NCBI RefSeq assembly: GCF_006376675.1
Contig: NZ_VEWK01000015.1
Location: forward strand, 1 to 64,000
Source of the DNA: Brucella pecoris
Lineage (GTDB): Bacteria > Pseudomonadota > Alphaproteobacteria > Rhizobiales > Rhizobiaceae
Reading direction: 5' to 3'
DNA length: 64,000 bases
Shown: positions 24,527 through 35,108 of the stretch, piece after piece
How positions within the stretch are numbered: the first letter of the stretch is position 1
Layout of the letters: each line of letters starts with the position of its first letter
Program-made: the position numbers and the translations under genes
Notes under the pieces: model-generated
The model's database searches: none
Seen by the model: the letters and a program-made list of their open reading frames with translations, nothing else
Told to the model about the DNA's origin: nothing

Positions 24527-25729
24527 TCATTGCATCGATCCCAGGTTGCTCTCGCCGCCCGGCCGAAATCGGACGCCGAGCACGAGAGGCACTGCGAGTG
24601 CGTTGACAGCCAGCGCCGACAGCCAGATCGCGCCCGGCCACTGCTCGCGGACCACCAAGTAGAAAGTGGAAAACAACAGTGGGCCAACGATTGAAGCGAG
24701 GCTCATGGCAGACGCCAATACGCCCTGGAATTGGCCCTGCTGGTCATCGTCGACGAGACGGGTTGCCAACGACTGTAGGGCCGGCGTGCCGATGCCGGCG
24801 AGGGCGATGACCGGCATGATTGCAAAAACGACCCAAGCGTCTTTGGCAAAGGCCATCACCAGTAGAGCGATGCTGGCGCCCGCGATGCCTGCCAAGACGG
24901 CACCTCGCTCTCCCAGTAGCTTTGCGGCGGGCCCCGGCATCAACGCTTGTGAAAGTGTTTGGCACACTCCGAAGGCGCCCAGCGAAAGGCCGATCCACAG
25001 ACCGTTCCATCCAAAGACGTCATTGCCCCAAAGTGCCCAGCATGTCCCGTACACTTCACCGGTGGCGCTCAGCACGAAGAAGAGTGTGACCACGGGCATC
25101 AAGGATTTCGTAGAGAATGCCCACTGCATCGGGCGCAAGGGATTGAATGCTGCGAAGTTGATCTTCTCGTTGGTCGGGGTTCGCGACTCGGGAAGGATAA
25201 ACAGTGCTAAGAGAAAATTGCCCGCGTTCAGCACGGCCGCAGCGATGAACGGGAGCCTTAACCAGTGGTCGCCGAGAACGCCGCCGAGCACTGGCCCCAG
25301 GATGAAGCCGATGCCGAACATGGCGTTGAACAAGCCAAAGCGCCGTGCACGCATATCTTCCGGAGAAATGTCCGTGATGTAGGCTGTTGCTACCGAGATA
25401 TTAGCACTGGACAATCCGGCGATGGCGCGGCCGACAATCAACAGCCATATCGATGGAGCGAACGCCATGACCACGTAGTTGATAACTGCCCCGCCAAGCG
25501 AGATCAGCAGCACCGGTCGGCGGCCGAGCCGATCACTTAATGCGCCCAACACAGGCGCAAAGATGAATTGCATCGCCGCGTAGAGCGCGGTCAGGATTCC
25601 AATGTAAGCTGCCACATTGGGGGCGTGCGTCACATCTTCGATGAGACGGGGGAGGATTGGAAAAATCAGGCCAATCCCGATCGCATCGAGGCAGATGGCC
25701 GCAAAAATAACGGTAAGCGGTCGGTTCAC
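24527..25729 (-). CDS. TetA-family MFS drug exporter, 400 aa
   Basis: Twelve hydrophobic segments fill the sequence. The start MNRPLTVIFAAICLDAIGIGLIFPILP, the loop motif GALSDRLGRRPVLLISL, and the motif GRAIAGLSSANISVATAYITDI are those of the TetA/TCR tetracycline exporter group. It lies in the inner membrane and exchanges substrate for protons. Its substrate is not proven; proteins of this type at this likeness need not confer tetracycline resistance. Its start overlaps the stop of the SDR gene, so the two are co-translated, and neither sits beside a classical tetR. Confidence 0.85.
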   Translation of the reverse strand: MNRPLTVIFAAICLDAIGIGLIFPILPRLIEDVTHAPNVAAYIGILTALYAAMQFIFAPVLGALSDRLGRRPVLLISLGGAVINYVVMAFAPSIWLLIVGRAIAGLSSANISVATAYITDISPEDMRARRFGLFNAMFGIGFILGPVLGGVLGDHWLRLPFIAAAVLNAGNFLLALFILPESRTPTNEKINFAAFNPLRPMQWAFSTKSLMPVVTLFFVLSATGEVYGTCWALWGNDVFGWNGLWIGLSLGAFGVCQTLSQALMPGPAAKLLGERGAVLAGIAGASIALLVMAFAKDAWVVFAIMPVIALAGIGTPALQSLATRLVDDDQQGQFQGVLASAMSLASIVGPLLFSTFYLVVREQWPGAIWLSALAVNALAVPLVLGVRFRPGGESNLGSMQ

Positions 25730-26481
25730 TGCAGGGTTACGCTCACGGGCTTTCCGTCAAAGAATAAGCCGCCAGTAGGGCCGTTCGCATCGAGCGTTGC
25801 GGCCCAGACGACGCCTTTGGCAGCTTCAGCCGGAGCGCGATCATTCTCATCGTCGCCGCGTTCGGGATGGCTGGCGACCGATCCGGGATCAACCGCGTTG
25901 ATCAGGATCGGCGTCTGCGCCAGCGACGTGGCCAGCGTCGCAGTCAGCGCGTTGAGGGTGTACTTAGCCAATGAATAGGCCGGTGAGAACAAAGGGCCTG
26001 GGTCACGCTTCCCGATCTGCTGCGCGGCCGCGCTTGTGACGTTGACGATACGCGCTGCGGGCGCCCTCCGGAGCAGTGGCAGCAGGGCCTGAATAAGCGC
26101 CCAGCTTCCAAACACATTCACGGCGAACAACGCCTGAAGCGCCTCCAGATCGACCTCGAGCGCCGAATGAGTATGGAAATCAGGCATGGCGCTCGCGTTA
26201 TTCACCAGGACGTCGAGATGATCGATCGCCGCTGCCACATGCTCCGCCAATTCATCGATGCTGGAACAGTCGGCTAAATCCAGTGGCATGGCGCTAGCGC
26301 TAAAGCCGGCCTCACGCAGCTCCGCGGCAAGCGGCTCCGCTTGCCCCACGTCCCTCGCTGCTAGGATGACGTGATATCCCTGCGCAGCCAGTTGGCGAGC
26401 GACTGCGAGGCCGAGCCCGAGTGGACGGCTCACGCCGGTGATCAGAGCGTTTTTGGAGTTCATCATGCTCTCCTGCGACAC
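25726..26481 (-). CDS. Short-chain dehydrogenase/reductase (SDR), 251 aa
   Basis: NAD(P)-binding motif TGVSRPLGLGLA at about residues 15-26, VNNAS near 93, and the catalytic Tyr-Lys pair in YSLAKYT mark a classical SDR of normal length. The reaction and substrate are unknown. The gene is first in an operon with the exporter (4-base overlap) and faces a TetR regulator across a 113-base promoter region. An enzyme and an exporter under one repressor suggest handling of one toxic compound. Alternative starts exist at the internal ATG of MMNSKN. Confidence 0.85.
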   Translation of the reverse strand: MSQESMMNSKNALITGVSRPLGLGLAVARQLAAQGYHVILAARDVGQAEPLAAELREAGFSASAMPLDLADCSSIDELAEHVAAAIDHLDVLVNNASAMPDFHTHSALEVDLEALQALFAVNVFGSWALIQALLPLLRRAPAARIVNVTSAAAQQIGKRDPGPLFSPAYSLAKYTLNALTATLATSLAQTPILINAVDPGSVASHPERGDDENDRAPAEAAKGVVWAATLDANGPTGGLFFDGKPVSVTLQ

Positions 26482-26505
26482 GGCGCCTGTCGCACCAGAA
26501 GGAAA

Positions 26506-26573
26506 ATTATACTTGGTACAAGTTTCCTACGCTGCCAGCCGGGGGATGTCAATAATTTATATACTCGGTATAT
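26506..26573. promoter_or_regulatory. Divergent promoter region with two matching TetR-type operators
   Basis: ATACTTGGTACA (26509-26520) and ATACTCGGTATA (26561-26572) are near-identical, each inside a palindrome (ACTTG-GTA-CAAGT and ATATAC-TCG-GTATAT). They lie 52 bases apart, about five helical turns. A perfect minus-strand TATAAT (26506-26511) abuts the first and a + strand TATACT (26560-26565) overlaps the second. The TetR protein at 26595 probably binds both and represses both directions. Confidence 0.65.
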
Positions 26574-26594
26574 TTTTTGAGGTATGAGGGCTCC

Positions 26595-27233
26595 ATGTCA
26601 CAGCCATCCGGTCTCCGAGCCCGCAAGCGGCTCGCCACCCGCAGAGCCATTTCGCAAGTTGCCGATCGTCTATTTTTGGAACGCGGCTTCGAAAACGTGA
26701 CTGTGGATGAAATCGCCGCGGCGGCGGGAATTGGTCGGATGACAGTCTTCAATTACTTCCCCCGCAAGGAAGACATGTTCTTCGATCGCGATGAAGAGGG
26801 CCGCGAAACAGTGCGGGAAGCTTTGCGCCAGCGCGATTCCGGTGAATCTCCGATCGAGACATTACGTCTCCTCGCCCACCGGTTGGTTGCGGAACAGGCG
26901 CCTTACCTAGAATTTTCTAGCCGTAGCCAGGACTTCATCAAAACTGTTGAGCAAAGCGAAACGCTTAGGGCTCGAGCACGTGTGATACGCGACGAACTCG
27001 CGCAAGTCGTGGCTAAGTCTCTAGCTGAATGCCTCGGGTATGAACCTGCCGATGCTGACGCCCACTTGGCTGCCGGCCTGCTCGTAGCTGCGTGGACTGC
27101 AGCGTTCCTAGAAGCGCATCGGATCTTTCGTCAAACGCAAGATGCTGACGCGGCGAAAGCGGCGTTCCTTGTGATCGTCGACAAAGGTGTCCTTGGCGTG
27201 AAAGCAGCAATGGCGGAGACGCCCTACGTCTGA
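26595..27233 (+). CDS. TetR-family transcriptional regulator, 212 aa
   Basis: ATG 26595 with GAGGG upstream is preferred over TTG 26577. The HTH domain is at about residues 10-55 (LATRRAISQVADRLFLERGFENVTVDEIAAAAGIGRMTVFNYF), the classical TetR pattern. The ligand domain is long and helical and is not that of tetracycline-binding TetR(A) proteins. It is divergent from the SDR/exporter operon and probably controls it and itself through the paired operators just upstream. Confidence 0.9.
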   Translation: MSQPSGLRARKRLATRRAISQVADRLFLERGFENVTVDEIAAAAGIGRMTVFNYFPRKEDMFFDRDEEGRETVREALRQRDSGESPIETLRLLAHRLVAEQAPYLEFSSRSQDFIKTVEQSETLRARARVIRDELAQVVAKSLAECLGYEPADADAHLAAGLLVAAWTAAFLEAHRIFRQTQDADAAKAAFLVIVDKGVLGVKAAMAETPYV

Positions 27234-27458
27234 AGCGTCGCCGCGAGAAAATGCTGATTCAGGTGCTCGGGCGACTCCATCAGCATGGCATCGTGAGGGC
27301 ACCAGAGATCCGGAGGCGCCCCTATGCTGCGCGTTGCAGCCGACTGAGACCCGCCGATGTGTACGCTACGGCTCGAAAATGCCGCACGGCAGTTCGAGGC
27401 GGCTTCCAATACCGATAACTATTGTTCTCAATCGCCTCAGCAATGAAGGAGGTTGAGA

Positions 27459-27743
27459 ATGCCAAAGACCGAAACTTCTCAAATCAGGCGAACAATCCGG
27501 CGCCACCAATTGCGCGAGATGGTGCCGATGGCTGACAGCACAATTTATGAAATGGAGCAGCGTGGTGAATTTCCCCGTCGGTTCGCGCTCTCGCCACGGT
27601 GTATCGTTTGGGACCTAGCCGAGGTCGAGGCCTGGCTGATGGCGCGGCGGGCTGCCCCGATCCGTCGTGCACAGCACCCAGACGTCACCAAGCGCAAAAC
27701 CCGACCGGTCAAAGGGCGGGATCAAGCTCCATCACAGGCATAG
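27459..27743 (+). CDS. AlpA-family regulator/excisionase candidate, 94 aa
   Basis: ATG 27459 follows AAGGAGG at 27446-27452. The sequence IRRTIRRHQLREMVPMADSTIYEMEQRGEFPRRFALSPRCIVWDLAEVEAWL is a typical AlpA/HTH_17 domain; the C-terminus is basic. The last 35 bases overlap the integrase gene tail to tail. AlpA-like proteins next to P4-type integrases act as activators or directionality factors, so this gene competes with the one at 3610 for that role. Confidence 0.85.
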   Translation: MPKTETSQIRRTIRRHQLREMVPMADSTIYEMEQRGEFPRRFALSPRCIVWDLAEVEAWLMARRAAPIRRAQHPDVTKRKTRPVKGRDQAPSQA

Positions 27744-28965
27744 CTGTCGGCAGAAGCGTCGGGGCGTGCTTCCGACCGTCGATCCAGGCGTCTACGGTAT
27801 CCGCCCACTGCTGCATCATATGCCGACGCTGCACCTCATACTCGGCCTTGTTGTAAACGCCGCGCGATGAACGCCCGTCCTCGTGCGCAAGGCACTTTTC
27901 GATCCAGTCGCTGTTAAAGCCCAGCTCATTTAGTAGCGTCGAGCCCGTCCGCCTCAGATCATGGACCGTGAAAGGCTCCAGCGGCAACCCCTCCTTCTTG
28001 GCCTGTTCGACGACCGCATAGGTTACCCGATTGAAGGTCGCGCGCGACATCGGCGCGTCCGCGTCGTACCGAGACGGCAACAGATATCGGGAGTTGCCGG
28101 AGCAGGTCTTGAGCGCGATCATGATATCCAACGTCTGTCGGCACAGGTAGACGTTGTGGGGCTTTGATCGCTTCATGCGCTCCTTCGGGATTGTCCAGAC
28201 AGCGTTGTCGAAATCGATCTCGTCCCAGACCGCATCCTGCAACTCGCTCTTCCGGACCATGGTGAGGAGATAGAGCTTCATACCGAGGCGGATCGTTGGC
28301 AACGTCGCGACATGCTCGAGCTGTTTGAACATGATGCGGATCTCGGCGGGCGAAAGCGCGCGGTCCTTTGGCGTAAAAGTGGCGATCGAGGCCGGGCCTA
28401 CGTCATCGGCCGGGTTGGCGACCTTCTCACCGTGGAGAATGGCGAAGCCGTAGATTTGCTTCAGGATATCCCTCACGTGGATGGCGGTCGCTGGCGCTCC
28501 CCGTTCGACGATCTTGCCGCAGTGAGCGCGCAGATCATCGGGAGTGATCTCTGTCAGGAGACGATTCCGCCAGACGGGCATGAGTTCGCGCTCAAAGATG
28601 GAGCGGCGCATCGCGCGGGTGCTATCAGCCATGGTCGCGTTGGTCAGCCATTTCTCGCCGAACTGGCCGAAGCTCTTTGCTTCTTTGATCCGGCGCTTCT
28701 CCCGCTGCTTCTCGATGGCGGGGGATCGCCCCTCGGCAATCGCCCGGCGCGCATCGATGCATAGCTCTCGAGCCCTGGCGAGCGATATCCCGTCACGGGC
28801 ATACCTACCGAGATAGACGGTCTCCCGCCTGCCGTTCAGCCGATAGTCGAGCCTGAACGAGATGGCGCCCGACGGTGCAACGCGCACATACATGCCGTCA
28901 CGATCAGATACCTTGTACATTTTGGCTTTTGGTTTCAGACACTTAAGTGCTGCATCGGTCAACAT
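27709..28965 (-). CDS. int: P4-type tyrosine integrase, 418 aa
   Basis: The N-terminal DUF4102-type arm-binding domain (LTDAALKCLKPKAKMYKVSDRDGMYVRV) is followed by the SAM-like core-binding domain and the catalytic domain. Visible active-site parts are Arg in TMVRKSEL, HDLRRTGSTLL, His in CLAHEDG and the Tyr region GVYNKAEY. It is full length and probably active. Its start lies about 295 bases from the guaA 3' end, as expected for an element inserted there. Transcription runs away from guaA in the same direction as guaA. Confidence 0.95.
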   Translation of the reverse strand: MLTDAALKCLKPKAKMYKVSDRDGMYVRVAPSGAISFRLDYRLNGRRETVYLGRYARDGISLARARELCIDARRAIAEGRSPAIEKQREKRRIKEAKSFGQFGEKWLTNATMADSTRAMRRSIFERELMPVWRNRLLTEITPDDLRAHCGKIVERGAPATAIHVRDILKQIYGFAILHGEKVANPADDVGPASIATFTPKDRALSPAEIRIMFKQLEHVATLPTIRLGMKLYLLTMVRKSELQDAVWDEIDFDNAVWTIPKERMKRSKPHNVYLCRQTLDIMIALKTCSGNSRYLLPSRYDADAPMSRATFNRVTYAVVEQAKKEGLPLEPFTVHDLRRTGSTLLNELGFNSDWIEKCLAHEDGRSSRGVYNKAEYEVQRRHMMQQWADTVDAWIDGRKHAPTLLPTAMPVMELDPAL

Positions 28966-28983
28966 TTCGGGTCTCCTCGCGGA

Positions 28984-29095
28984 AAAGTACCGTCACGCGG
29001 TTTTTGGAGGCCGATGTGGTCGAAAACGCTTATATTTCAGCGCATTAGATCGAAAAAAGTACCGTCATTTGCCTCGCTTGACCTGACGGTACTTT
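28984..29095. repeat. Three copies of a 12-mer beside the integrase, arm-site or control-site candidates
   Basis: AAAGTACCGTCA occurs at 28984-28995 and 29056-29067 and inverted at 29084-29095, all exact. The last two form a 12-bp stem with a 16-base loop. On the minus strand that stem is followed by a T run, so it can also stop guaA read-through. The first copy is 19 bases upstream of the integrase start. Repeats of this size beside an integrase are usual for arm or excisionase sites. Confidence 0.65.
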
Positions 29096-29259
29096 CGTTT
29101 TCCCGGTTTATCAATGGGGGCGAGGCCCGTCAGCAAGGCCGACGAACGCGATCTATGCCCACCGATAGATGTCGATAGGCATAGAAGGAATTTATTTGTG
29201 TTTTCAGTTGGTTGGATCGTACTTCAGCGTAAATTCGGCGGCGTTCGGAGGGGCCTGAA

Positions 29260-30822
<1,563 letters not shown>

Positions 30823-30911
30823 GTGCAGCATCTATTTAAAAAGTGATCGGGATGCAATGGCTATATGAGGTATAGACGTCATGCTCAACAAGTGCATTAT
30901 CAAAAAACGGC

Positions 30912-31562
30912 CTATGCTGACACACTGTTGTCAGGAGCAAACAGCAGCCCGTTAGCGATTGCACCCTCTAAACGTTCGACGGCATTTGCCAGCTTTTCAT
31001 CGATAATATGCAGATATTGAGTCCAATCCCCTACATGCTGCAATTCGTTTGCACCATCGGATATACCGCGGAGCCCGACAATCGGAACTCCGGCAAGCTG
31101 GCATGCACGCAGACAGGCATATGTTTCCATGTCGACCATATCTGCCTCAATTGACGCATAGGCTTTGCCAGAAACGATATTTGCGCCCGTCGAAAGCGAC
31201 GCGGCGGCGATTCCCGGTACGGATATAGGGAGCTCGATCACCTTGGGCAGATCAAGAAACGGCGTGGTTCCTTTTTCAAACCCAAGTGGCGAGGCATCCA
31301 TGTCGCGATACGATACAGATGACGCCTGGAACACTTCCGCTTGCGGCAATTTTGCTGAGCCTGCAGAGCCAAGCGAAACCACGAGGTCAGGCTTTTCGTC
31401 TGCCTGCACCAAACCTGCAAGAGCATATGCAAGATTGGCGGCTGCTTCGACTGGTCCTACCCCGATCATGAGTGGCGTGAAGAGTTTCGCCAGATGGCGC
31501 CCATATTCGGCATCGACAGCCATAATGTAAAGCAGGCGCTTTCCGGCGACGATTTTCATCAT
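30912..31562 (-). CDS. MTA/SAH nucleosidase-like protein, 216 aa
   Basis: The protein belongs to the PNP_UDP phosphorylase/nucleosidase superfamily. Key segments are IMAVDAEYGRHL at the start, VVSLGSAGSA, the substrate-binding VDMETYA with the Met-Glu pair, and LRGISDGA carrying the catalytic Asp. These are the parts of 5'-methylthioadenosine/S-adenosylhomocysteine nucleosidase, which clears MTA and SAH. It overlaps the thioesterase gene upstream by 4 bases, so they are co-translated. The first (31562) of two adjacent ATGs is used. Confidence 0.8.
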   Translation of the reverse strand: MMKIVAGKRLLYIMAVDAEYGRHLAKLFTPLMIGVGPVEAAANLAYALAGLVQADEKPDLVVSLGSAGSAKLPQAEVFQASSVSYRDMDASPLGFEKGTTPFLDLPKVIELPISVPGIAAASLSTGANIVSGKAYASIEADMVDMETYACLRACQLAGVPIVGLRGISDGANELQHVGDWTQYLHIIDEKLANAVERLEGAIANGLLFAPDNSVSA

Positions 31563-32014
31563 CCCTGCAGGCCTTTTCTGTCCTGCACGACCATCATCGT
31601 TCCGGTCATCGTTGCTATGAGGCGTACCTCCGTATCGGTAACCGCGAATGCCTGTCCGTCGCTAACCATGATCGTACGGCCAGGCTTGGTGACCTCGCCA
31701 CGAAACAGGAAACGCTCCCCTTTACCGGCTGCCAGCAGGTTTACCTTGAATTCGATGGTCAGCACAGCGGCATCGGATGGCATCAACGTCAGCGCTGCAT
31801 AGCCGCAGGCAGAATCAAGCGCTGCAGAAATCATACCCGCATGGAGAATGCCGTGCTGTTGGGTCAGCTCCTCGCGAAACGGCATCTCAACTTCCACGAT
31901 ACCAGGTTCGCAACGTGTCAGTTCCGCACCAATCAGTTTCATTGCGGCCTGCCGCCCGAAACTTTCCTCGACACGTTCCTTGAAATCCGGTTCCGCTACG
32001 CGGTGCGCTGACAT
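31559..32014 (-). CDS. PaaI-type hotdog-fold thioesterase, 151 aa
   Basis: The core TQQHGILHAGMISAALDSACGYAALTL is the 4HBT/PaaI signature (HGG-like region with the catalytic acidic residue downstream in ALDSA), followed by VLTIEFKVNLLAAGKG and the final beta strands. Such enzymes hydrolyse acyl-CoA thioesters; the substrate here is unknown. It lies between rsmB and the nucleosidase gene on the same strand, 13 bases from rsmB and overlapping the nucleosidase start. Confidence 0.85.
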   Translation of the reverse strand: MSAHRVAEPDFKERVEESFGRQAAMKLIGAELTRCEPGIVEVEMPFREELTQQHGILHAGMISAALDSACGYAALTLMPSDAAVLTIEFKVNLLAAGKGERFLFRGEVTKPGRTIMVSDGQAFAVTDTEVRLIATMTGTMMVVQDRKGLQG

Positions 32015-32027
32015 CCGGTCCCCCGTT

Positions 32028-33317
32028 CTATTTTGACCTTTGCAGAATGCTCACATAAAACCCGTCAGTGCCAGTGGACAATGGCGAAAATACAGAGCCG
32101 TGAGATGGGAATACCGGCTTCGCGTCACCGGCATCCGCGACAACTGTATCCCACAAAGTCTGCGGCGCAACTTCCATGAAGTTGGCGTTATCCGCGAGAA
32201 ACTGCGCAACCTGTCGCGTATTTTCTTCCGCAAAGAGCGAGCAGGTAACATAGGCAAGCCGCCCGCCCTGCTTCACATAATGCTTTGCAGATTCCAGCAC
32301 TTCTGTCTGATCTTGAACACGTCGCTCAAGCTGCTGGAGATTCAGTCGCCATTTCGCATCCGGGCGGCGGCGCCATGTGCCGGAACCCGTGCAAGGCGCA
32401 TCGGTCAGCACGAGGTCCATCTGACCCGTGAGCGGGTCGAGTGCATCAATATTTCCATGCACCTGCGTGTTGCGCACGCCAGCGCGCTGCAATCGCTCAT
32501 GCATGGGCGAAAGCCGCGCACGTTCCGCGTCATAGGCGTGTATTTGACCGCTATTTTTCATCGCAGCAGCCAATGCCAACGTCTTGCCGCCAGCCCCAGC
32601 ACAATAGTCAAGCACGTGCTGACCTGGCTTTGCACCAGCAAAAAGCGCGGCAAGCTGCGAGCCCAGATCCTGAACTTCGAACCAACCATCGAGAAAAGCC
32701 TGTTCGCCCTGTACATTCGGATGGCGGCCAAGTGCTTCGATCGGCGGAATACGTAGCGCCTGCTGCAATAACGGTGCGGATGCAGCACCGGCCTTTTCAA
32801 GCGCGGCAAGTGTTTGTTCAGGCTTTGCCTTCAGGCTGTTGACACGCAGATCGACTGGCGGCCGCGTAGCCAACGCTCTGCCTTCTTCCACCCAACGCTC
32901 ACCGAAAAGCTCCTCGAACGACGACGCGCACCACTCAGGTATATCGGCCTGAATATGAGCGGGAGCTTCATTGATGTCGCGACTTTCCCACGCAATACGA
33001 CGCGGCTGTTCCAGCGTTCCAGGTGCAAATTTGTCGCCATCCAGTACCGCATCTATAGCCGCATTATCCATACCGCCATCGGCCAGCAGAGCGCCGAATG
33101 CCAAAGCGCGTGCATCATCGGCGTCCATTCGCCATGCGATGGACAGCTTACGGCGTAGCGCATCATAGACGATATTGCCGATCACAGCGCGGTCGCCTGC
33201 GCCTGCGAAACGGTGGGAAGCGCCCCAATCCTTCAACACGTCAGAAGCCGGGCGCGTGCCCGCTTCAATCTCGCCTAAAACCTCGATAGCCGCCTGCAGA
33301 CGTCCGCCAAGCCGCAT
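32028..33317 (-). CDS. rsmB: RsmB-type 16S rRNA (cytosine-C5) methyltransferase, 429 aa
   Basis: ATG 33317 (MRLGGRLQAAIEVLGEIEAG) has GAAGGAGA in front; the longer frame to 33425 has no such site. An N-terminal NusB/RsmB-like region precedes a Rossmann methyltransferase domain with VLDYCAGAGGKTLALAAA (SAM binding), TDAPCTGSGTWRRRPD (first Cys) and YVTCSLFAEEN (second, catalytic Cys). It methylates a cytosine of 16S rRNA (C967 in E. coli). A homologue with another target base is possible. Confidence 0.88.
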   Translation of the reverse strand: MRLGGRLQAAIEVLGEIEAGTRPASDVLKDWGASHRFAGAGDRAVIGNIVYDALRRKLSIAWRMDADDARALAFGALLADGGMDNAAIDAVLDGDKFAPGTLEQPRRIAWESRDINEAPAHIQADIPEWCASSFEELFGERWVEEGRALATRPPVDLRVNSLKAKPEQTLAALEKAGAASAPLLQQALRIPPIEALGRHPNVQGEQAFLDGWFEVQDLGSQLAALFAGAKPGQHVLDYCAGAGGKTLALAAAMKNSGQIHAYDAERARLSPMHERLQRAGVRNTQVHGNIDALDPLTGQMDLVLTDAPCTGSGTWRRRPDAKWRLNLQQLERRVQDQTEVLESAKHYVKQGGRLAYVTCSLFAEENTRQVAQFLADNANFMEVAPQTLWDTVVADAGDAKPVFPSHGSVFSPLSTGTDGFYVSILQRSK

Positions 33318-33391
33318 TGTGTCTCCTTCTCGAATGCCTGATCGGGCATAGCCTTCATTACAGGGAAAAGGCAATCGGCAAATCAAAACAA

Positions 33392-33418
33392 AAAGCCGGA
33401 GCTGCAAGCTCCGGCTTT
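33392..33418 (-). terminator. Terminator of katA
   Basis: Perfect 12-bp stem AAAGCCGGAGCT/AGCTCCGGCTTT with a 3-base loop. On the minus strand it is followed by TTTTTGTTTT-like sequence. It lies 23 bases downstream of the katA stop, between katA and rsmB. Confidence 0.85.
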
Positions 33419-33440
33419 CTTTCAAGCTTATAACGACGGA

Positions 33441-34940
33441 TTATTCAGCCGCTGTTGCCTCTTCGTTGGTGGCAATCGTATTGGCTTCGTAGCCATGTGC
33501 TACCTTCAGCGCTTTGCGCACACCGGCTTCGTAATCCGGGTGGATGAGTTTGAAGTGACCTAGCTGACGCTCGACGATGAAGCCCGGCACCCCACCCATT
33601 GCTGCGGCAATATTGGAGAACAGCCGATGTTTCTGCCCGTCATCGAACAGATTAAACAGAGCTCGCGGCTGCGAGTAATCGTCATTACCAACACGATGGT
33701 CATAACGATCGGCATTGCCGGAGAGACGCAACGGCGGCTCCTTGGCTGATGGCTGCTCGACCGGGCCGTTAAACGAATTCGGCTCGTAATAAGCATCCGG
33801 ATTGCCGGTTTTGATACCGCCATAAACATTCATCTGGCCATCGCGATGGTAGTGATGAACCGGACACTTCGGCTGATTAACCGGAATGCTCTCGTAATGC
33901 GTGCCAAGACGGTGACGGTGTGCATCCGCATAAGAGAAGACCCGCGCCTGCAGCATCTTGTCAGGCGAATAGCTGATGCCTGGGACGATATTCGATGGCG
34001 AGAAAGCCGCGTTCTCAATCTCGGTGAAGTAGTTTTCCGGATTGCGGTTCAGCTCCATGATGCCGATATCGATCGGCTGATAGTCCGCATGCGGCCAGAC
34101 CTTGGTGAGGTCAAATGGATTGTACGGCGTCTTGTCAGCATCGAGTTCCGGCATGATCTGCACCTGAACCTTCCATTTCGGGAAATCTCCCTTGTCTATG
34201 GAGGTGAACAGGTCTTCCTGTGTGGATTCACGCGTACGGCCAATCACATTCTCGGCTTCTGCATTGGTCCAGTGCTTGTGACCTTGCATGGTCTTGAAAT
34301 GGAACTTGACCCAATAGCGCTCGCCCGCATCGTTCCAGAACGAATAAGTATGAGAACCGTATCCGTTGATGTGACGCACATCGGTCGGCAAACCGCGATC
34401 CGACATCAGGATTGTCACCTGATGCAAGCTTTCCGGCGAGAGTGACCAGAAGTCCCACATCGCAGTCGCCGAACGCAGATTTGTCTTGGGATGACGCTTC
34501 TGAGTGTGGATGAAATCCGGAAATTTGACCGGGTCGCGCACGAAAAACACGGGTGTGTTATTGCCGACCAGATCCCAATTGCCTTCTTCTGTATAAAACT
34601 TAAGAGCGAAGCCGCGTACATCGCGCTCGGCATCAGCCGCACCCTGCTCACCGGCAACGGTCGAGAAACGCGCCAGCATCGGCGTTTTAGCGCCTGGCTG
34701 CAGAGCCTTGGCTTTGGTGTATTTCGAAATGTCGCCGGTAATGGTCAGCGTACCATGGGCACCCCAGCCCTTGGCGTGGACAGCACGCTCTGGAATGCGT
34801 TCGCGGTTCTGATGGCTCAGTTTTTCAATGAGCTGATAATCCTGCATCAAGAGAGGGCCGCGCTCGCCCGCACTCAGGGAATTCTGGTTGTCCGGTATCG
34901 GAGCGCCTGCACTCGTCGTCATTGTCGGGCGATCTGCCAT
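33441..34940 (-). CDS. katA: Monofunctional haem catalase KatA, 499 aa
   Basis: ATG 34940 ([21 protein letters not shown]) has a GGAGGG site; the longer open frame to 35198 is not needed. Catalytic His55 lies in [16 protein letters not shown], and the haem-facing segments [12 protein letters not shown] and [14 protein letters not shown] (proximal Tyr) are present. Size fits small-subunit clade catalases. It breaks down hydrogen peroxide. The divergent neighbour is oxyR, the peroxide sensor, so peroxide induction through the shared region is expected. Confidence 0.95.
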   Translation of the reverse strand: MADRPTMTTSAGAPIPDNQNSLSAGERGPLLMQDYQLIEKLSHQNRERIPERAVHAKGWGAHGTLTITGDISKYTKAKALQPGAKTPMLARFSTVAGEQGAADAERDVRGFALKFYTEEGNWDLVGNNTPVFFVRDPVKFPDFIHTQKRHPKTNLRSATAMWDFWSLSPESLHQVTILMSDRGLPTDVRHINGYGSHTYSFWNDAGERYWVKFHFKTMQGHKHWTNAEAENVIGRTRESTQEDLFTSIDKGDFPKWKVQVQIMPELDADKTPYNPFDLTKVWPHADYQPIDIGIMELNRNPENYFTEIENAAFSPSNIVPGISYSPDKMLQARVFSYADAHRHRLGTHYESIPVNQPKCPVHHYHRDGQMNVYGGIKTGNPDAYYEPNSFNGPVEQPSAKEPPLRLSGNADRYDHRVGNDDYSQPRALFNLFDDGQKHRLFSNIAAAMGGVPGFIVERQLGHFKLIHPDYEAGVRKALKVAHGYEANTIATNEEATAAE

Positions 34941-35060
34941 GGGAATTCCCTCCTGAAAAAACCAATATTGGAATACGACTAGCCTTGCTAGAAGCATAAC
35001 ACGGTTCGTCCGCGTCATACCGTGGCTAGGTAACGGGCTCAGATTAGACCCATTCCAATC

Positions 35061-35107
35061 ATAATCTCCAATTGCTTTTCCGATTATTTTCGATAAGTTT
35101 TTCCTAT
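35061..35107. promoter_or_regulatory. Probable OxyR binding region between katA and oxyR
   Basis: ATAATC (35061-35066) and GATTAT (35082-35087) are inverted with 15 bases between, and GATA/TATC elements follow up to 35107, in an AT-rich block just before the oxyR start. LysR-type regulators usually bind such spaced inverted elements at their own divergent promoter. The exact footprint cannot be fixed by eye. Confidence 0.4.
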
Positions 35108-35108
35108 C

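Noticed and set aside
27425-27459. TTCTCAA/TTGAGAA inverted repeat around the AlpA ribosome binding site
   Set aside because: The arms are only 7 bases with a 21-base gap, so a stable fold that hides the binding site is doubtful.
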